Origin: Propionivibrio soli
GTDB lineage: Bacteria > Pseudomonadota > Gammaproteobacteria > Burkholderiales > Rhodocyclaceae
Reading direction: 5' to 3'
Length of the DNA: 39,085 nucleotides
NCBI RefSeq assembly: GCF_025770765.1
Contig: NZ_JANZKY010000020.1
Span: forward strand, 51,102-90,186
Both the position numbers and the translations under genes were made by a program. How positions within the stretch are numbered: position 1 is the first letter of the stretch; every line of letters starts with the position of its first letter. This document shows, piece after piece, positions 8,841 to 17,782 of the stretch. Below the pieces are notes generated by a model. That model saw only the letters and a list, made by a program, of their open reading frames with translations, made no database searches and had not been told where the DNA came from.

Positions 8841-11800
8841 GTGGATAAGATGATGGACAAGGCAGATCTGCAACGAGCGCTCGCATCGCCAAGAACGCGT
8901 AAGTACGGTGTGCGCTTCCTGATCGCGCTGGTGGCTATTGGAGTCCTCGGTTTTCTTGTCTTGCCTCCGATCGTCAAGGCGGTTCTGGTCAATCAACTGA
9001 GCGCCGCTTTGCATCGACCGGTTGCCATCGAATCGTTGCGCATGAATCCCTACGCGCTCTCATTGACCGTGGAAGGATTCGCGGTTAAGGAGCGCGCTGG
9101 CGAAGAGACATTTCTAGGATTCGATCGGCTCTATCTCAATGTTGAGTCATCGTCGATCCTGCGCGGCGGCCCTGTTCTCAATGAGGTTCAACTCGTCAAC
9201 CCACGTGTGCGTCTGGTACGTGGAAAAGACCGGCGGTACAACTTCTCCGACCTCCTTGACGAGTTTATGGCCAAACCGGCGAGTGACGAGCCGCCGCCCC
9301 GGTTTTCGGTCAACAACATCCAACTGTCCGGCGGTTCGGTCGAGTTCATCGATGAACTGGTCGACGAAAAACACATGGTGAGCGATATCGCCTTGACCCT
9401 GCCTTTTGTGTCGAGCATGGCTTACGCGACCGATACCTTCGTCGAACCGGCATTTTCCGCCAAGGTCAATGGCGCACCGCTTGATCTTTCCGGGCGTAGC
9501 AAGCCCTTTGCCGACTCGCTCGAGAGCGAGCTTGCTCTGGATCTGGCCGATCTGCAGCTCAGCAAATACCTGGACTATCTGCCGTTCGACCTCCCGATCA
9601 AAATGTCCGGCGCATTGGACACTGACCTCAAGCTCGTTTTTCGTCAAGAAAAAGACAAACCCGCCGCCCTGACGGTGTCGGGTATGGCGGTCGTGAAGAA
9701 CTTCGACGTGAAGGAAGCGTCGGGTTCGCCATTGGCCGCATTCAAGAAACTTGAGATCGCGCTCGGTTCGGCCGACTTGCTGCACCGGAGATTTACCGTC
9801 GAACACGTACGCCTGGAGTCACCGGACGTCAGCGCAAGTGCGAGTAAGGATGGCACCCTCAACTGGCTGGATTTGCTTGAACGGGTCCAGAGCAGCGGAA
9901 GCCAGGCGGCCCAGCCGGCCGCTAATCCGCGTTCCCCGGGTGCGCCACAGGCATCCCCCGTGGAATGGTCTGTCGGTGAAGTTCGGGTAACGGATGGAGT
10001 CTTGCGTTGGCTCGATGAGTCGAATGGCGTGCCGTTCAAGGCGAGTGTCGAAGCGATCGACGTTGCGGTCAAGAAACTGTCGAGCAAAGGCGCGGCGCCG
10101 GCAACGTTCGAACTCGGCCTGCGAGCCGCTGCCGCAGAGTCGTTGGCGGTGGAGTCGTTGGCCGTGAAGGAGGGGCAAATCGATATCGCCAAACGGGAGG
10201 TCGTCGTCGGCGACCTGCTTGTTCGGGGAGTGCGCGGCGGTGCTAAACGTGATGCCAAAGGCAGCATCGCCTGGATAAATACGCCTAATTTACGGGCCAA
10301 ATCGGCTTCGTCGATACCCGCACCCGCAACTCCACCAGAAGGTGAGGCGAGCCCGTGGAAAGTGAAGGTGGCCCACGCCGCGGGCGAGTCGATCGATCTT
10401 CGGTTCGACGACGCAGGAGTCTCGCCCGCGACGGCTCAGACCGTGAGCGGCCTCGGGTTTGAGGTACAGAACTTCAGTGTCGGTTCGACGGAACCTGCTC
10501 GAGTATCTTTGCACTTTAAGCTCAATGGCAAAGGCGAAGTCGCGGCAGAGGGGAACTTGACTCCTGCTCCATTGAACGCCGACATGAAGGTCGATGTGAA
10601 GACGCTCGAACTGTTGCCTTTGCAGCCGTATTTTTCAGAAAAGCTCAATGTGGCGGTAACAAGCGGCCACCTGAGCATGAACGGCGATGCCAAGTTCGGA
10701 CTCCCGGAAAAGGCAAAGGGGGCGGAAACCTCCGCTGGCATGACGGGTGGTTTTTCCGGGCAAGTGACGCTCGGTGATTTCCGCGCCGTCGACAAGCTCA
10801 ATGAAGCCGAATTCCTCCGCTGGAAATCGTTCTACTTCGGGAAGATCGAGGCCAAGCTCAACCCGGATTCCCTGGTAGTCGGCGACGTCGCACTTTCCGA
10901 CTTCTTTGCACGCGTCATCGTGAGCCCGGAAGGAAAACTCAATCTCATGCAGATCGTGCGCAAGCCGGGCGATGGGCCAAACTCGGCACCGGTGGCTACG
11001 GCGGAGAAAACCGAGCCGGTCCCTGAAAAAAAGACGTCCGACGGCAAAGCGGCTGCTCCACTTGCTCAAGCTGAGGCGCCGGCGAGTCCTCTGCCGCCGG
11101 TCAGGATCGACAAGATCACTTTGCAGGGGGGCACGATCCGCTTTACCGACAACTTTGTGAAGCCCAACTACTCGGCCAACCTGCGTCAGATCGGGGGCCG
11201 CGTCACAGGGCTGTCATCTGCACCGGGTAGCGTGGCGAGCCTGGAGTTGCGGGGCAGTTATGACAACGTGGCGCCATTGAACATCACGGCGAAGATCAAC
11301 CCGTTGTCGGCCAAGCCCTATCTTGACCTTCAAGCCGACATCAAGGGGGTGGAACTTACCTCCTTGTCGTCGTATTCGGGCAAGTATGCCGGTTATGCGA
11401 TCGATAAGGGCAAGCTTTCGCTGTTCGTCAATTACAAGATCGAAAACGATCAATTGGTGGCGGAGAACCGGGTGTTTCTCGATCAACTTACTTTCGGTGA
11501 CCCGGTCGACAGCCCGGACGCCGTGAAGCTTCCGGTGACGCTGGCGGTGGCGTTGTTGAAAAACCGTGCCGGTGAGATCGACCTGAATCTCCCGATATCG
11601 GGCTCGCTCAACGACCCGCAATTCAGCATTGGAGGCCTTGTCGTCAAAGTCATCATGAACCTGTTGGTGAAGGCCGTTACTTCCCCGTTTGCGCTGATCG
11701 GCTCGATGTTCGGGGGTGGCGAGGAACTGTCGAATATCGACTTCGACTTTGGCTACGCGGCCATTTCACCGGCGGCGGAAAAGCGACTCGAGCAGTTGGC

Positions 11801-12296
11801 CAAGGCGCTTGTCGATCGTCCCGCGCTGAAGCTCGAAATCGAGGCGCGGGTGGACCCGGATCGGGATCGTGAGGGTTTGAAGAAGGCACGCTTGGAACGC
11901 AAGGTTCGGGCGCTGAAGCGCGAGGATTTGGTCAAAGCCGCCGGGGACAAGGCCGTGCCGGAACGTGTGGAGGTGAGCGAGCAGGAATATCCGGCTTTGC
12001 TCGAACGTGTTTATCGCGCGGAGAGTTTTCCGAAACCGCGCAACATGATCGGCCTCGTGAAAACGTTGCCTGTCGAGGAGATGGAGAAGCTGATCTTCGC
12101 CAATTCGGTTGTGGACGACGACGATCTTCGATCCTTGGGGGACCGTAGAGCACGAGGCGTGCGCGATTGGCTCGTTGCGCGGGAGATTCCAGCGGATCGC
12201 ATCTTCCTGAAACCGGTGGAACTCAAGGCTCCGGAAAGCAAGTCCGATTCGGATGAGAAGACGAAAACGAGCCGCGTGGACTTTTCACTGCGATAA
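8841..12296 (+). CDS. Giant DUF748 / AsmA-like envelope protein (1151 aa)
   Basis: Large bacterial envelope protein of the DUF748 family, related to the AsmA/TamB-like proteins linked to phospholipid and outer-membrane homeostasis. An N-terminal membrane anchor (about residues 25-50, FLIALVAIGVLGFLVLPPIV) precedes a long periplasmic beta-rich body with repeated AsmA-like units such as AALHRPVAIESLRMNPYALS, FTVEHVRLESPDVSAS and ITLQGGTIRFTDN. Alanine/proline-rich linkers occur near residues 355-375 and 715-755. The C-terminal ~180 residues look OmpA-like (FGYAAISPAAEKRLEQLAKA, then LGDRRARGVRDWLVAREIP). The start is a GTG at 8841 with AAGGA ~10 bases upstream; the ATGs at 8850 and 8853 are alternatives with poorer spacing. 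A short internal duplication gives AESLAVESLAV around residue 435. Confidence 0.88.
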   Translation: MDKMMDKADLQRALASPRTRKYGVRFLIALVAIGVLGFLVLPPIVKAVLVNQLSAALHRPVAIESLRMNPYALSLTVEGFAVKERAGEETFLGFDRLYLNVESSSILRGGPVLNEVQLVNPRVRLVRGKDRRYNFSDLLDEFMAKPASDEPPPRFSVNNIQLSGGSVEFIDELVDEKHMVSDIALTLPFVSSMAYATDTFVEPAFSAKVNGAPLDLSGRSKPFADSLESELALDLADLQLSKYLDYLPFDLPIKMSGALDTDLKLVFRQEKDKPAALTVSGMAVVKNFDVKEASGSPLAAFKKLEIALGSADLLHRRFTVEHVRLESPDVSASASKDGTLNWLDLLERVQSSGSQAAQPAANPRSPGAPQASPVEWSVGEVRVTDGVLRWLDESNGVPFKASVEAIDVAVKKLSSKGAAPATFELGLRAAAAESLAVESLAVKEGQIDIAKREVVVGDLLVRGVRGGAKRDAKGSIAWINTPNLRAKSASSIPAPATPPEGEASPWKVKVAHAAGESIDLRFDDAGVSPATAQTVSGLGFEVQNFSVGSTEPARVSLHFKLNGKGEVAAEGNLTPAPLNADMKVDVKTLELLPLQPYFSEKLNVAVTSGHLSMNGDAKFGLPEKAKGAETSAGMTGGFSGQVTLGDFRAVDKLNEAEFLRWKSFYFGKIEAKLNPDSLVVGDVALSDFFARVIVSPEGKLNLMQIVRKPGDGPNSAPVATAEKTEPVPEKKTSDGKAAAPLAQAEAPASPLPPVRIDKITLQGGTIRFTDNFVKPNYSANLRQIGGRVTGLSSAPGSVASLELRGSYDNVAPLNITAKINPLSAKPYLDLQADIKGVELTSLSSYSGKYAGYAIDKGKLSLFVNYKIENDQLVAENRVFLDQLTFGDPVDSPDAVKLPVTLAVALLKNRAGEIDLNLPISGSLNDPQFSIGGLVVKVIMNLLVKAVTSPFALIGSMFGGGEELSNIDFDFGYAAISPAAEKRLEQLAKALVDRPALKLEIEARVDPDRDREGLKKARLERKVRALKREDLVKAAGDKAVPERVEVSEQEYPALLERVYRAESFPKPRNMIGLVKTLPVEEMEKLIFANSVVDDDDLRSLGDRRARGVRDWLVAREIPADRIFLKPVELKAPESKSDSDEKTKTSRVDFSLR

Positions 12297-12307
12297 TTCC
12301 GGTTTCG

Positions 12308-12347
12308 ACGGGCGACGCATCACCGGCAGGCGGTGTCCATCGCCCGT
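12308..12347 (+). terminator. Branched stem-loop between DUF748 gene and rmuC
   Basis: An 8-bp outer stem ACGGGCGA / TCGCCCGT encloses a smaller CACC/GGTG stem. It begins 11 bases after the DUF748 stop. The T-tail is poor (CCTTCCCTT), so it may be a weak terminator or an mRNA-end stabiliser. Confidence 0.45.
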
Positions 12348-12407
12348 GCCTTCCCTTGAACTGTGAAGACGCGCGAACGATGAGTTGCCGCGCATCAGGG
12401 TTTTCTA

Positions 12408-13754
12408 ATGACCGATTTCTTGCTTTACGCGGCAGTTGTTCTTCTCCTTGTCATCATCGGCTTGCAGATCGTGATCGCACGCCGCTCCGGGCAAAAGGAC
12501 GTCTCGCTCGATCCGTACTTCCGCTCTCTTGAAACCGGAATCGAGCGTGTTGAACGCGAGTTGCGCGAAGAGTTGGCGCGCGGTCGGTTGGAATCTGCTA
12601 ATACGGCGCGAGCCGATCGCGATGAACAGGCGCAGTCGCTTGATCGTCTGGCGAAGACGCTTTCGACACAAGTCGGCCAACTCGGTAGCCTGCAAGGACA
12701 ACAACTCGAATCCTTTGCTCTGCAGCTCACCCGCTTGACGCAGAGCAACGAACAGCGTTTTGAGCAGCTTCGGCTTGCCGTTGAGACGCGCCTCGGCGCT
12801 ATCCAGGCCGAGAATGCAGGCAAGCTCGAAGAAATGCGCAAGACGGTCGACGAAAAACTGCATGCAACGCTCGAACAAAGGCTCGGTGAGTCTTTCAAGC
12901 TGGTCAGCGAGCGGCTCGAACAGGTGCACAAAGGACTCGGCGAGATGCAGACGCTGGCGGCCGGCGTCGGAGACCTCAAGAAAGTGCTGACCAACGTGAA
13001 GACGCGCGGTACCTGGGGCGAGGTTCAGCTCGAATCGCTGCTCGAGCAACTGCTGACAGCCGAGCAATTCGACAAGAACGTCGCGACACGACCCGGTAGT
13101 AGCGAGCGTGTCGAGTTTGCGATCCGGCTGCCGGGGCGCGAGGCGGGTGACCATGCCAAGCGTCCCGTGTGGCTGCCGATCGACGCCAAATTTCCGATGG
13201 AAGACTATCAGCGTCTCGTCGAAGCGCAGGACCGTGCCGATTCCGGGGCGGTGGAGTTGGCGGCGAGGGCGCTCGAAGCACGGTTGCGCGATGAGGCACG
13301 GAAGATTCGTGACAAGTATGTGGAACCGCCGCATACCACGGATTTCGCCATCCTCTATCTGCCCACCGAGGGCTTGTATGCGGAAGCGCTGCGTCGCCCC
13401 GGTTTGGCTGACGGGCTGCAGCGTGATCTGCGCGTGAGTATCGCCGGTCCGACGACGCTCGCGGCGTTGCTCAACAGCCTGCAGATGGGCTTCCGCACGT
13501 TGGCGATCGAAAAACGCTCGTCCGAGGTGTGGGCGGTTCTTGGAGCGGTTAAGACAGAGTTCGGCCGCTTTGGCGAGGCGCTCGATTCAACGCGCAAGAA
13601 GCTTGAGCAGGCGACCAAGAGCATCGAGTCGGCGGGTGTGCGCACGCGACAGATCGAGCGCAAGCTCAAGGGCGTCGAGGCGTTGCCGCTGGGCGAAGCT
13701 CAGGCGCGCTTGGGAGCGCTGGAAGAACTTGAACCGGCAGACGATGAGGAGTGA
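12408..13754 (+). CDS. rmuC: DNA recombination protein RmuC
   Basis: RmuC limits inversion at short inverted repeats and carries a predicted nuclease-like domain. The 448-aa product has an N-terminal membrane segment (FLLYAAVVLLLVIIGLQIVI), a long coiled coil (about residues 40-190, rich in Glu, Gln, Arg and Leu) and the RmuC core from NVKTRGTWGEVQLESLLEQL through VEFAIRLPG, PVWLPIDAKFPMEDYQRL, YVEPPHTTDFAILYLPTEGL and TTLAALLNSLQMGFRTL. These blocks are diagnostic for the family. The C-terminus is acidic (ELEPADDEE). It is probably transcribed alone or by readthrough from the upstream DUF748 gene, from which it is separated by 111 bp holding a stem-loop. Confidence 0.95.
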   Translation: MTDFLLYAAVVLLLVIIGLQIVIARRSGQKDVSLDPYFRSLETGIERVERELREELARGRLESANTARADRDEQAQSLDRLAKTLSTQVGQLGSLQGQQLESFALQLTRLTQSNEQRFEQLRLAVETRLGAIQAENAGKLEEMRKTVDEKLHATLEQRLGESFKLVSERLEQVHKGLGEMQTLAAGVGDLKKVLTNVKTRGTWGEVQLESLLEQLLTAEQFDKNVATRPGSSERVEFAIRLPGREAGDHAKRPVWLPIDAKFPMEDYQRLVEAQDRADSGAVELAARALEARLRDEARKIRDKYVEPPHTTDFAILYLPTEGLYAEALRRPGLADGLQRDLRVSIAGPTTLAALLNSLQMGFRTLAIEKRSSEVWAVLGAVKTEFGRFGEALDSTRKKLEQATKSIESAGVRTRQIERKLKGVEALPLGEAQARLGALEELEPADDEE

Positions 13755-13832
13755 GGCAAACGCTGCGAGCCCTCCGTGGAGATTGGTTGGAATGGCCGTT
13801 TCAATAGTGGTAGCGTCGACGTCCCCTAAAGT

Positions 13833-14456
13833 ATGGTGCTAGATCACTCCGTGTCATTGCCGTCGTTCCGCCCCGTCATTTATATCATCGACGACGATGA
13901 CATCGTCCTGTGGATGTTCGAGGAACTTCTCCAGGGCGCGGATGCCGACGTGCGCACTTTCTCGTCCGCACGGAAATTTCTCGATAGCTACGTGGCCGGT
14001 CCCTGCGAATGCCTCATCTGCGACGTGAAGATGCCCGAGATCGGCGGCCTCGAGGTTCAACAGGAACTGCTTCGCAAGGGCAGCCATCTCCCGATCATCC
14101 TCGTCTCAGGTTACGCAGAGGTTCCCTTGGCCGTTCAGGCGATCAAGGACGGAGCCTTCGACTTCCTTGAGAAACCTGTGGATGGCGTCGTGTTGCTCAG
14201 CAAGGTGCGCAGCGCACTCGAACGCAGCCGTCAGCTTCATGACGAACACATGGCGCGCGTAACGCGGGAAGCGCGCCTTGCGTTGCTTACGCCGAAAGAG
14301 CGGGAGGTTGCCGAGCGGGTCGTGGACGGGAAGTCGAGCCCGAAAATCGCACTGGAGCTGGATATCAGCGTGCGCACGGTGGAGAATCACCGTGCTCGCC
14401 TGATGGAAAAGCTACACGTCGAATCGGTCGCCGAGCTCGTCCGTCTATTTCTCTGA
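13833..14456 (+). CDS. FixJ/NarL-type two-component response regulator (LuxR HTH)
   Basis: A receiver domain (about residues 14-130; DDDD acidic cluster, phosphoacceptor Asp in LICDVKMPEIGG, Ser in ILVSGYAE, Lys in FLEKPVDG) is joined to a C-terminal LuxR-type helix-turn-helix (LLTPKEREVAERVVDGKSSP, then ISVRTVENHRARLMEKL). This is the FixJ architecture of DNA-binding activators. The gene lies 64 bp upstream of a hybrid histidine kinase and, beyond it, the TRAP transporter, so it most likely takes its phosphate from that kinase and controls carboxylate uptake. The start is uncertain: the ATG at 13833 has only a weak ribosome site, and a GTG at 13851 is an alternative. Confidence 0.92.
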   Translation: MVLDHSVSLPSFRPVIYIIDDDDIVLWMFEELLQGADADVRTFSSARKFLDSYVAGPCECLICDVKMPEIGGLEVQQELLRKGSHLPIILVSGYAEVPLAVQAIKDGAFDFLEKPVDGVVLLSKVRSALERSRQLHDEHMARVTREARLALLTPKEREVAERVVDGKSSPKIALELDISVRTVENHRARLMEKLHVESVAELVRLFL

Positions 14457-14520
14457 AGCTCGCTATGGCGATCGAGGTCAGTGCAGGCCGATCTCTACGT
14501 GACTTGCTTGGAGAATTCGA

Positions 14521-17500
14521 GTGAGGCCGTTATCCAAGGACTTCTGGCCGCGCATCGTTCTTGCCCTTCTGGCGATCGTGGTTCTTGTCGCCACCGGCAC
14601 GGCGGTGCTTGAAGCGATCCTCAAGGAGTACCGGAGAAACATCTCCGATCACATCATCAGCAATCTTGAGACGATGTCGCGCGGCATCGTTCTCCTGCAA
14701 CAGGATTCCGCCGCCCGCGCGCGCAAGATCGCCGACGAGCCTGCGCATAAGGAGTTGGTGGCCCGACTGATCGGGAACCCGGATGATCCGTCCGTACATA
14801 GCGCTTTCGAAGCATGGATCACGCCGCTCTACCAGAGCCGGGGCTTCGACGATTATTCGTTGATCACGCCCGACGGAAAGCGGGTGATGACGGCGGGGAC
14901 GCGGGCCTACATCGGCCAGCTCCCGCTGCCATCCACGCGAGAGACCTTGCGTCGAGCCGAGTTGTTGCTTTCCGGTGCTGTAACACCGCCGATATCAGCC
15001 AGGCATCCGTTCTCCACCCTCATGGTTGAGAACCCGTCAGCCTATGCCTACCAACTGTCATGCGCACCGGTCGATCAGGACGGGCTGCGCATGGCGTTTC
15101 TTTGCTTGCACGAGAATCCGTCATTGCGTCTCTACCGGTTGCTACGGGACGGCCGTCCGGGGATTACCGGCGAAGCGTACGTGGTGGACCAGGAAGGCCG
15201 CATCCTGTCTCCGATTCGCTTCGAGAAAAGCCTTGTGGCCCCCGAGGGGGCCGAGCCTGGCTGGAGCCTTTTCCGGCTGCTGGCGCGGGTGACGCCAAAT
15301 CGCGACGATGACGGGCGACCCGACCCCGATCTCGTCAGCACCGAGCCACTTACGCGAGTGGTGGAGAAGTTGCTTGAGTTCAGTTCCTTCGACACCGGCA
15401 TGGTGGAAGATTATGCGGATTACCGGGGGCGGCGGGTCGTCGGTGCTGCCCGCTGGCTTCCCGACGCAGCATTCGGCCTCGTGGTCGAGGAAGACATGGA
15501 TGAAGCCTTCCGTTCCTACTATTTTGCGCGGCATGCGCTACAGGCACTGATCGCGATTGGAACACTGCTCATTGTTGCGCTGACTGCCGCCGATTGGCGA
15601 TCACGTCGTTCGCTGGCACGCAGCGAACAGCGCCTTGCCGCCTTTCGCGACTACATACCGGCCGGCGTGAACATGAAGGATGTTCACGGGCGTTACCTGA
15701 TGGTCAACCCGGTATTCGAGTCGAGTTTCCATTTTTCCCCGGGATACGTGCTTGGTAAAACCGATGCGGAGGTGTTCCGTGCCGATGAGGCGCGTCTTCT
15801 AGAAGTCGAACACAAGGAAGTCTTGCGCACAGGGCGCCCGGTGTCGCGCAACCATACGCAACGTGAAGCGGATGGAACGGAGAAAACGTTCAGCACGGTG
15901 CACTTTCCTGTCAGGGGCGACAAAGACGGCCGCGTCGTGGCTGTGGGCATGGTGGCGCTGGATATCAGCACCTTGATTCGTACGCAGCGCGATTTGCAGG
16001 AACTCACTCAGACGCTGGAAAACAAGGTGGTACGGCGTACGGAAGAGTTGGCAGCGGCGCGTGACATGGCCGAATCGGCGAGCCGGGCCAAGGCGGAATT
16101 TCTTGCCAACATGAGTCACGAGATTCGGACTCCGCTCAACGCGATAATCGGCATGAGCGAACTGGCGGCGCATGTGAACAGCGATGCCCGCCTCGGGCGG
16201 TATCTAGGCCGCATTCGGTCCTCGAGCGAACACTTGCTGAGCATTGTTAACGACATCCTGGACCTCTCCCGTGTCGAAGCCGGCAAGCTGCGCATCGAAG
16301 CCGCCGAGTTTTCGCTCGCGGGCCTGATCGACCATGTCATCGCTCAGGTCGTGGAGCAAGCCGAAGCGAAAGGCCTGGCTTTGGTCGTCCAACCTCTGAC
16401 GGACGTCCCCACCGCGGTGATCGGCGATGCCAAGCGGATCGGGCAAATCCTGATCAATTTTGCCAACAACGCGGTCAAGTTCACCGACCGGGGAAGCGTT
16501 ACGTTGAGGGTGTTGGTTTGCCCCCTGGACACGGAAACAGTGCGTGTCCGTTTTGAAGTCGAAGATACTGGTATCGGCATCGCGGAAGACAAGTTGCCGC
16601 TGTTGTTTGCTCCTTTTCAGCAGCTCGACGGCTCGATGTCCCGGCAGTTTGAAGGGTCCGGCTTGGGTCTCGCGATCAGCCGAAACCTGGCTGAACTGAT
16701 GAGCGGTGTCGTCGGAGTCTCGTCGCGGCCCGGGCAGGGCAGCGTATTTTCGCTTGAACTCCCGCTACGCCGGGGAGTGGCTAACACACCCGCATCAGGC
16801 GGTGTCTCGAGCGGATCTCGCGCGGATGCGGGCAATGTTTTGAGCGGCGGCGAATGCGTGGTCGGTCGATCGATCCTGCTCATCGAGGACAACAAGATCA
16901 ACCAGGAGGTCGTGCAGGATCTGCTGGAAATCTTCGGAGCTCGGGTCACGGTGGCGGACGACGGTGAACAGGGCATTCGCCTGCTCGACGCGAAGGATTT
17001 TGATCTGGTATTGATGGATGTTCACATGCCCAACATGGACGGCTTCGAGGCGACCGCTGAGATTCGCAAGAACCCGCGGTTTGCGGCGTTGCCGATCGTG
17101 GCATTGACGGCCGATGCAATGGAAGGCGATCCCGAGCGTTGTCTCGCCGCGGGGATGAACGACTATATCGCCAAGCCGATTCAAGCGAATCGGATGTTCG
17201 CGACGCTCGCTCGCCATCTGCCGGAAAACACAGCGGGACAAAGGATCGGCGAAGCGACAGCCACCGATAACGAGAGCACCGAAACGGCCATTCTGCTTGC
17301 TCGCGTTGCGGATATCCCGGGGATTGAAGTGAAGCAGGCGTTATCTCGCATGATGGGGCGTCGGGGGCTTTACGCCCAACTCGTGCGCAGGGTAACGGGT
17401 GAGCGGATGGGAATGGCCGAGACGTTGCAGTCGGCTGTGATGCGGGGAGACCGAACGGCAGTGATCGAAACCCTGCACGGCGCCAAATCGATTCTCGGCA

Positions 17501-17649
17501 TGCTCGGCGCCGATGATCTGCAGAAGCGTTGCGTCGTGTTGCACCAAAGCCTGAGTAACGGCAGCGCGGCGGAAGACGACGTTTCCTCTCTGGCCGACGA
17601 CATCGCTGCGCTTCTACGTCGGCTCGGGGAAGCTGTTACTCCGTCCTGA
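14521..17649 (+). CDS. Hybrid sensor histidine kinase (Cache-like sensor, PAS, HisKA, HATPase, REC, HPt)
   Basis: 1042-aa membrane kinase. TM1 is at about residues 12-32, followed by a ~300-residue periplasmic sensor region resembling double-Cache/DctB-type ligand domains, and TM2 at about 340-360 (LQALIAIGTLLIVALTAADW). Cytoplasmic parts follow: a PAS domain (about 375-490), HisKA with His533 in ANMSHEIRTPLN, HATPase with N box (NFANNAVKFT), G1 (EDTGIGIAED) and G2 (GSGLGLAISR), a receiver with Asp833 (LVLMDVHMPNMDG) and Lys in YIAKPIQ, and an HPt domain with His986 (LHGAKSILGMLGA). All phosphorelay residues are present. The start is a GTG with GGAGA six bases upstream. The FixJ-like regulator upstream and dctPQM downstream suggest that it senses an exported or external carboxylate. 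Confidence 0.93.
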   Translation: MRPLSKDFWPRIVLALLAIVVLVATGTAVLEAILKEYRRNISDHIISNLETMSRGIVLLQQDSAARARKIADEPAHKELVARLIGNPDDPSVHSAFEAWITPLYQSRGFDDYSLITPDGKRVMTAGTRAYIGQLPLPSTRETLRRAELLLSGAVTPPISARHPFSTLMVENPSAYAYQLSCAPVDQDGLRMAFLCLHENPSLRLYRLLRDGRPGITGEAYVVDQEGRILSPIRFEKSLVAPEGAEPGWSLFRLLARVTPNRDDDGRPDPDLVSTEPLTRVVEKLLEFSSFDTGMVEDYADYRGRRVVGAARWLPDAAFGLVVEEDMDEAFRSYYFARHALQALIAIGTLLIVALTAADWRSRRSLARSEQRLAAFRDYIPAGVNMKDVHGRYLMVNPVFESSFHFSPGYVLGKTDAEVFRADEARLLEVEHKEVLRTGRPVSRNHTQREADGTEKTFSTVHFPVRGDKDGRVVAVGMVALDISTLIRTQRDLQELTQTLENKVVRRTEELAAARDMAESASRAKAEFLANMSHEIRTPLNAIIGMSELAAHVNSDARLGRYLGRIRSSSEHLLSIVNDILDLSRVEAGKLRIEAAEFSLAGLIDHVIAQVVEQAEAKGLALVVQPLTDVPTAVIGDAKRIGQILINFANNAVKFTDRGSVTLRVLVCPLDTETVRVRFEVEDTGIGIAEDKLPLLFAPFQQLDGSMSRQFEGSGLGLAISRNLAELMSGVVGVSSRPGQGSVFSLELPLRRGVANTPASGGVSSGSRADAGNVLSGGECVVGRSILLIEDNKINQEVVQDLLEIFGARVTVADDGEQGIRLLDAKDFDLVLMDVHMPNMDGFEATAEIRKNPRFAALPIVALTADAMEGDPERCLAAGMNDYIAKPIQANRMFATLARHLPENTAGQRIGEATATDNESTETAILLARVADIPGIEVKQALSRMMGRRGLYAQLVRRVTGERMGMAETLQSAVMRGDRTAVIETLHGAKSILGMLGADDLQKRCVVLHQSLSNGSAAEDDVSSLADDIAALLRRLGEAVTPS

Positions 17650-17677
17650 TTACCGCTCGCAATTCGTTTGGCCGCCT

Positions 17678-17691
17678 GAGTATTTTTACTC
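17678..17691. promoter_or_regulatory. Perfect 14-base palindrome upstream of the TRAP operon
   Basis: GAGTATTTTTACTC: 5-bp arms around TTTT, 92 bases before the dctP ATG and 28 bases after the kinase stop. It is a candidate operator for the FixJ-like regulator. A short hairpin role is also possible. Confidence 0.4.
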
Positions 17692-17782
17692 CCCCTGTTT
17701 TTTGCTCGCAGCAAGGCGATATGTCAATCTTCAGCGCCGCATTTTCATGCGCCGTCATCCAACTATTTCAGAGGAGGAGCAA

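Noticed and set aside
9147-9806. 219-aa minus-strand frame inside the DUF748 gene
   Set aside because: Antisense shadow; no ribosome site and no recognisable domain.
12405-13334. 309-aa minus-strand frame inside rmuC
   Set aside because: Antisense of the well-supported rmuC; its composition mirrors the rmuC coiled coil.
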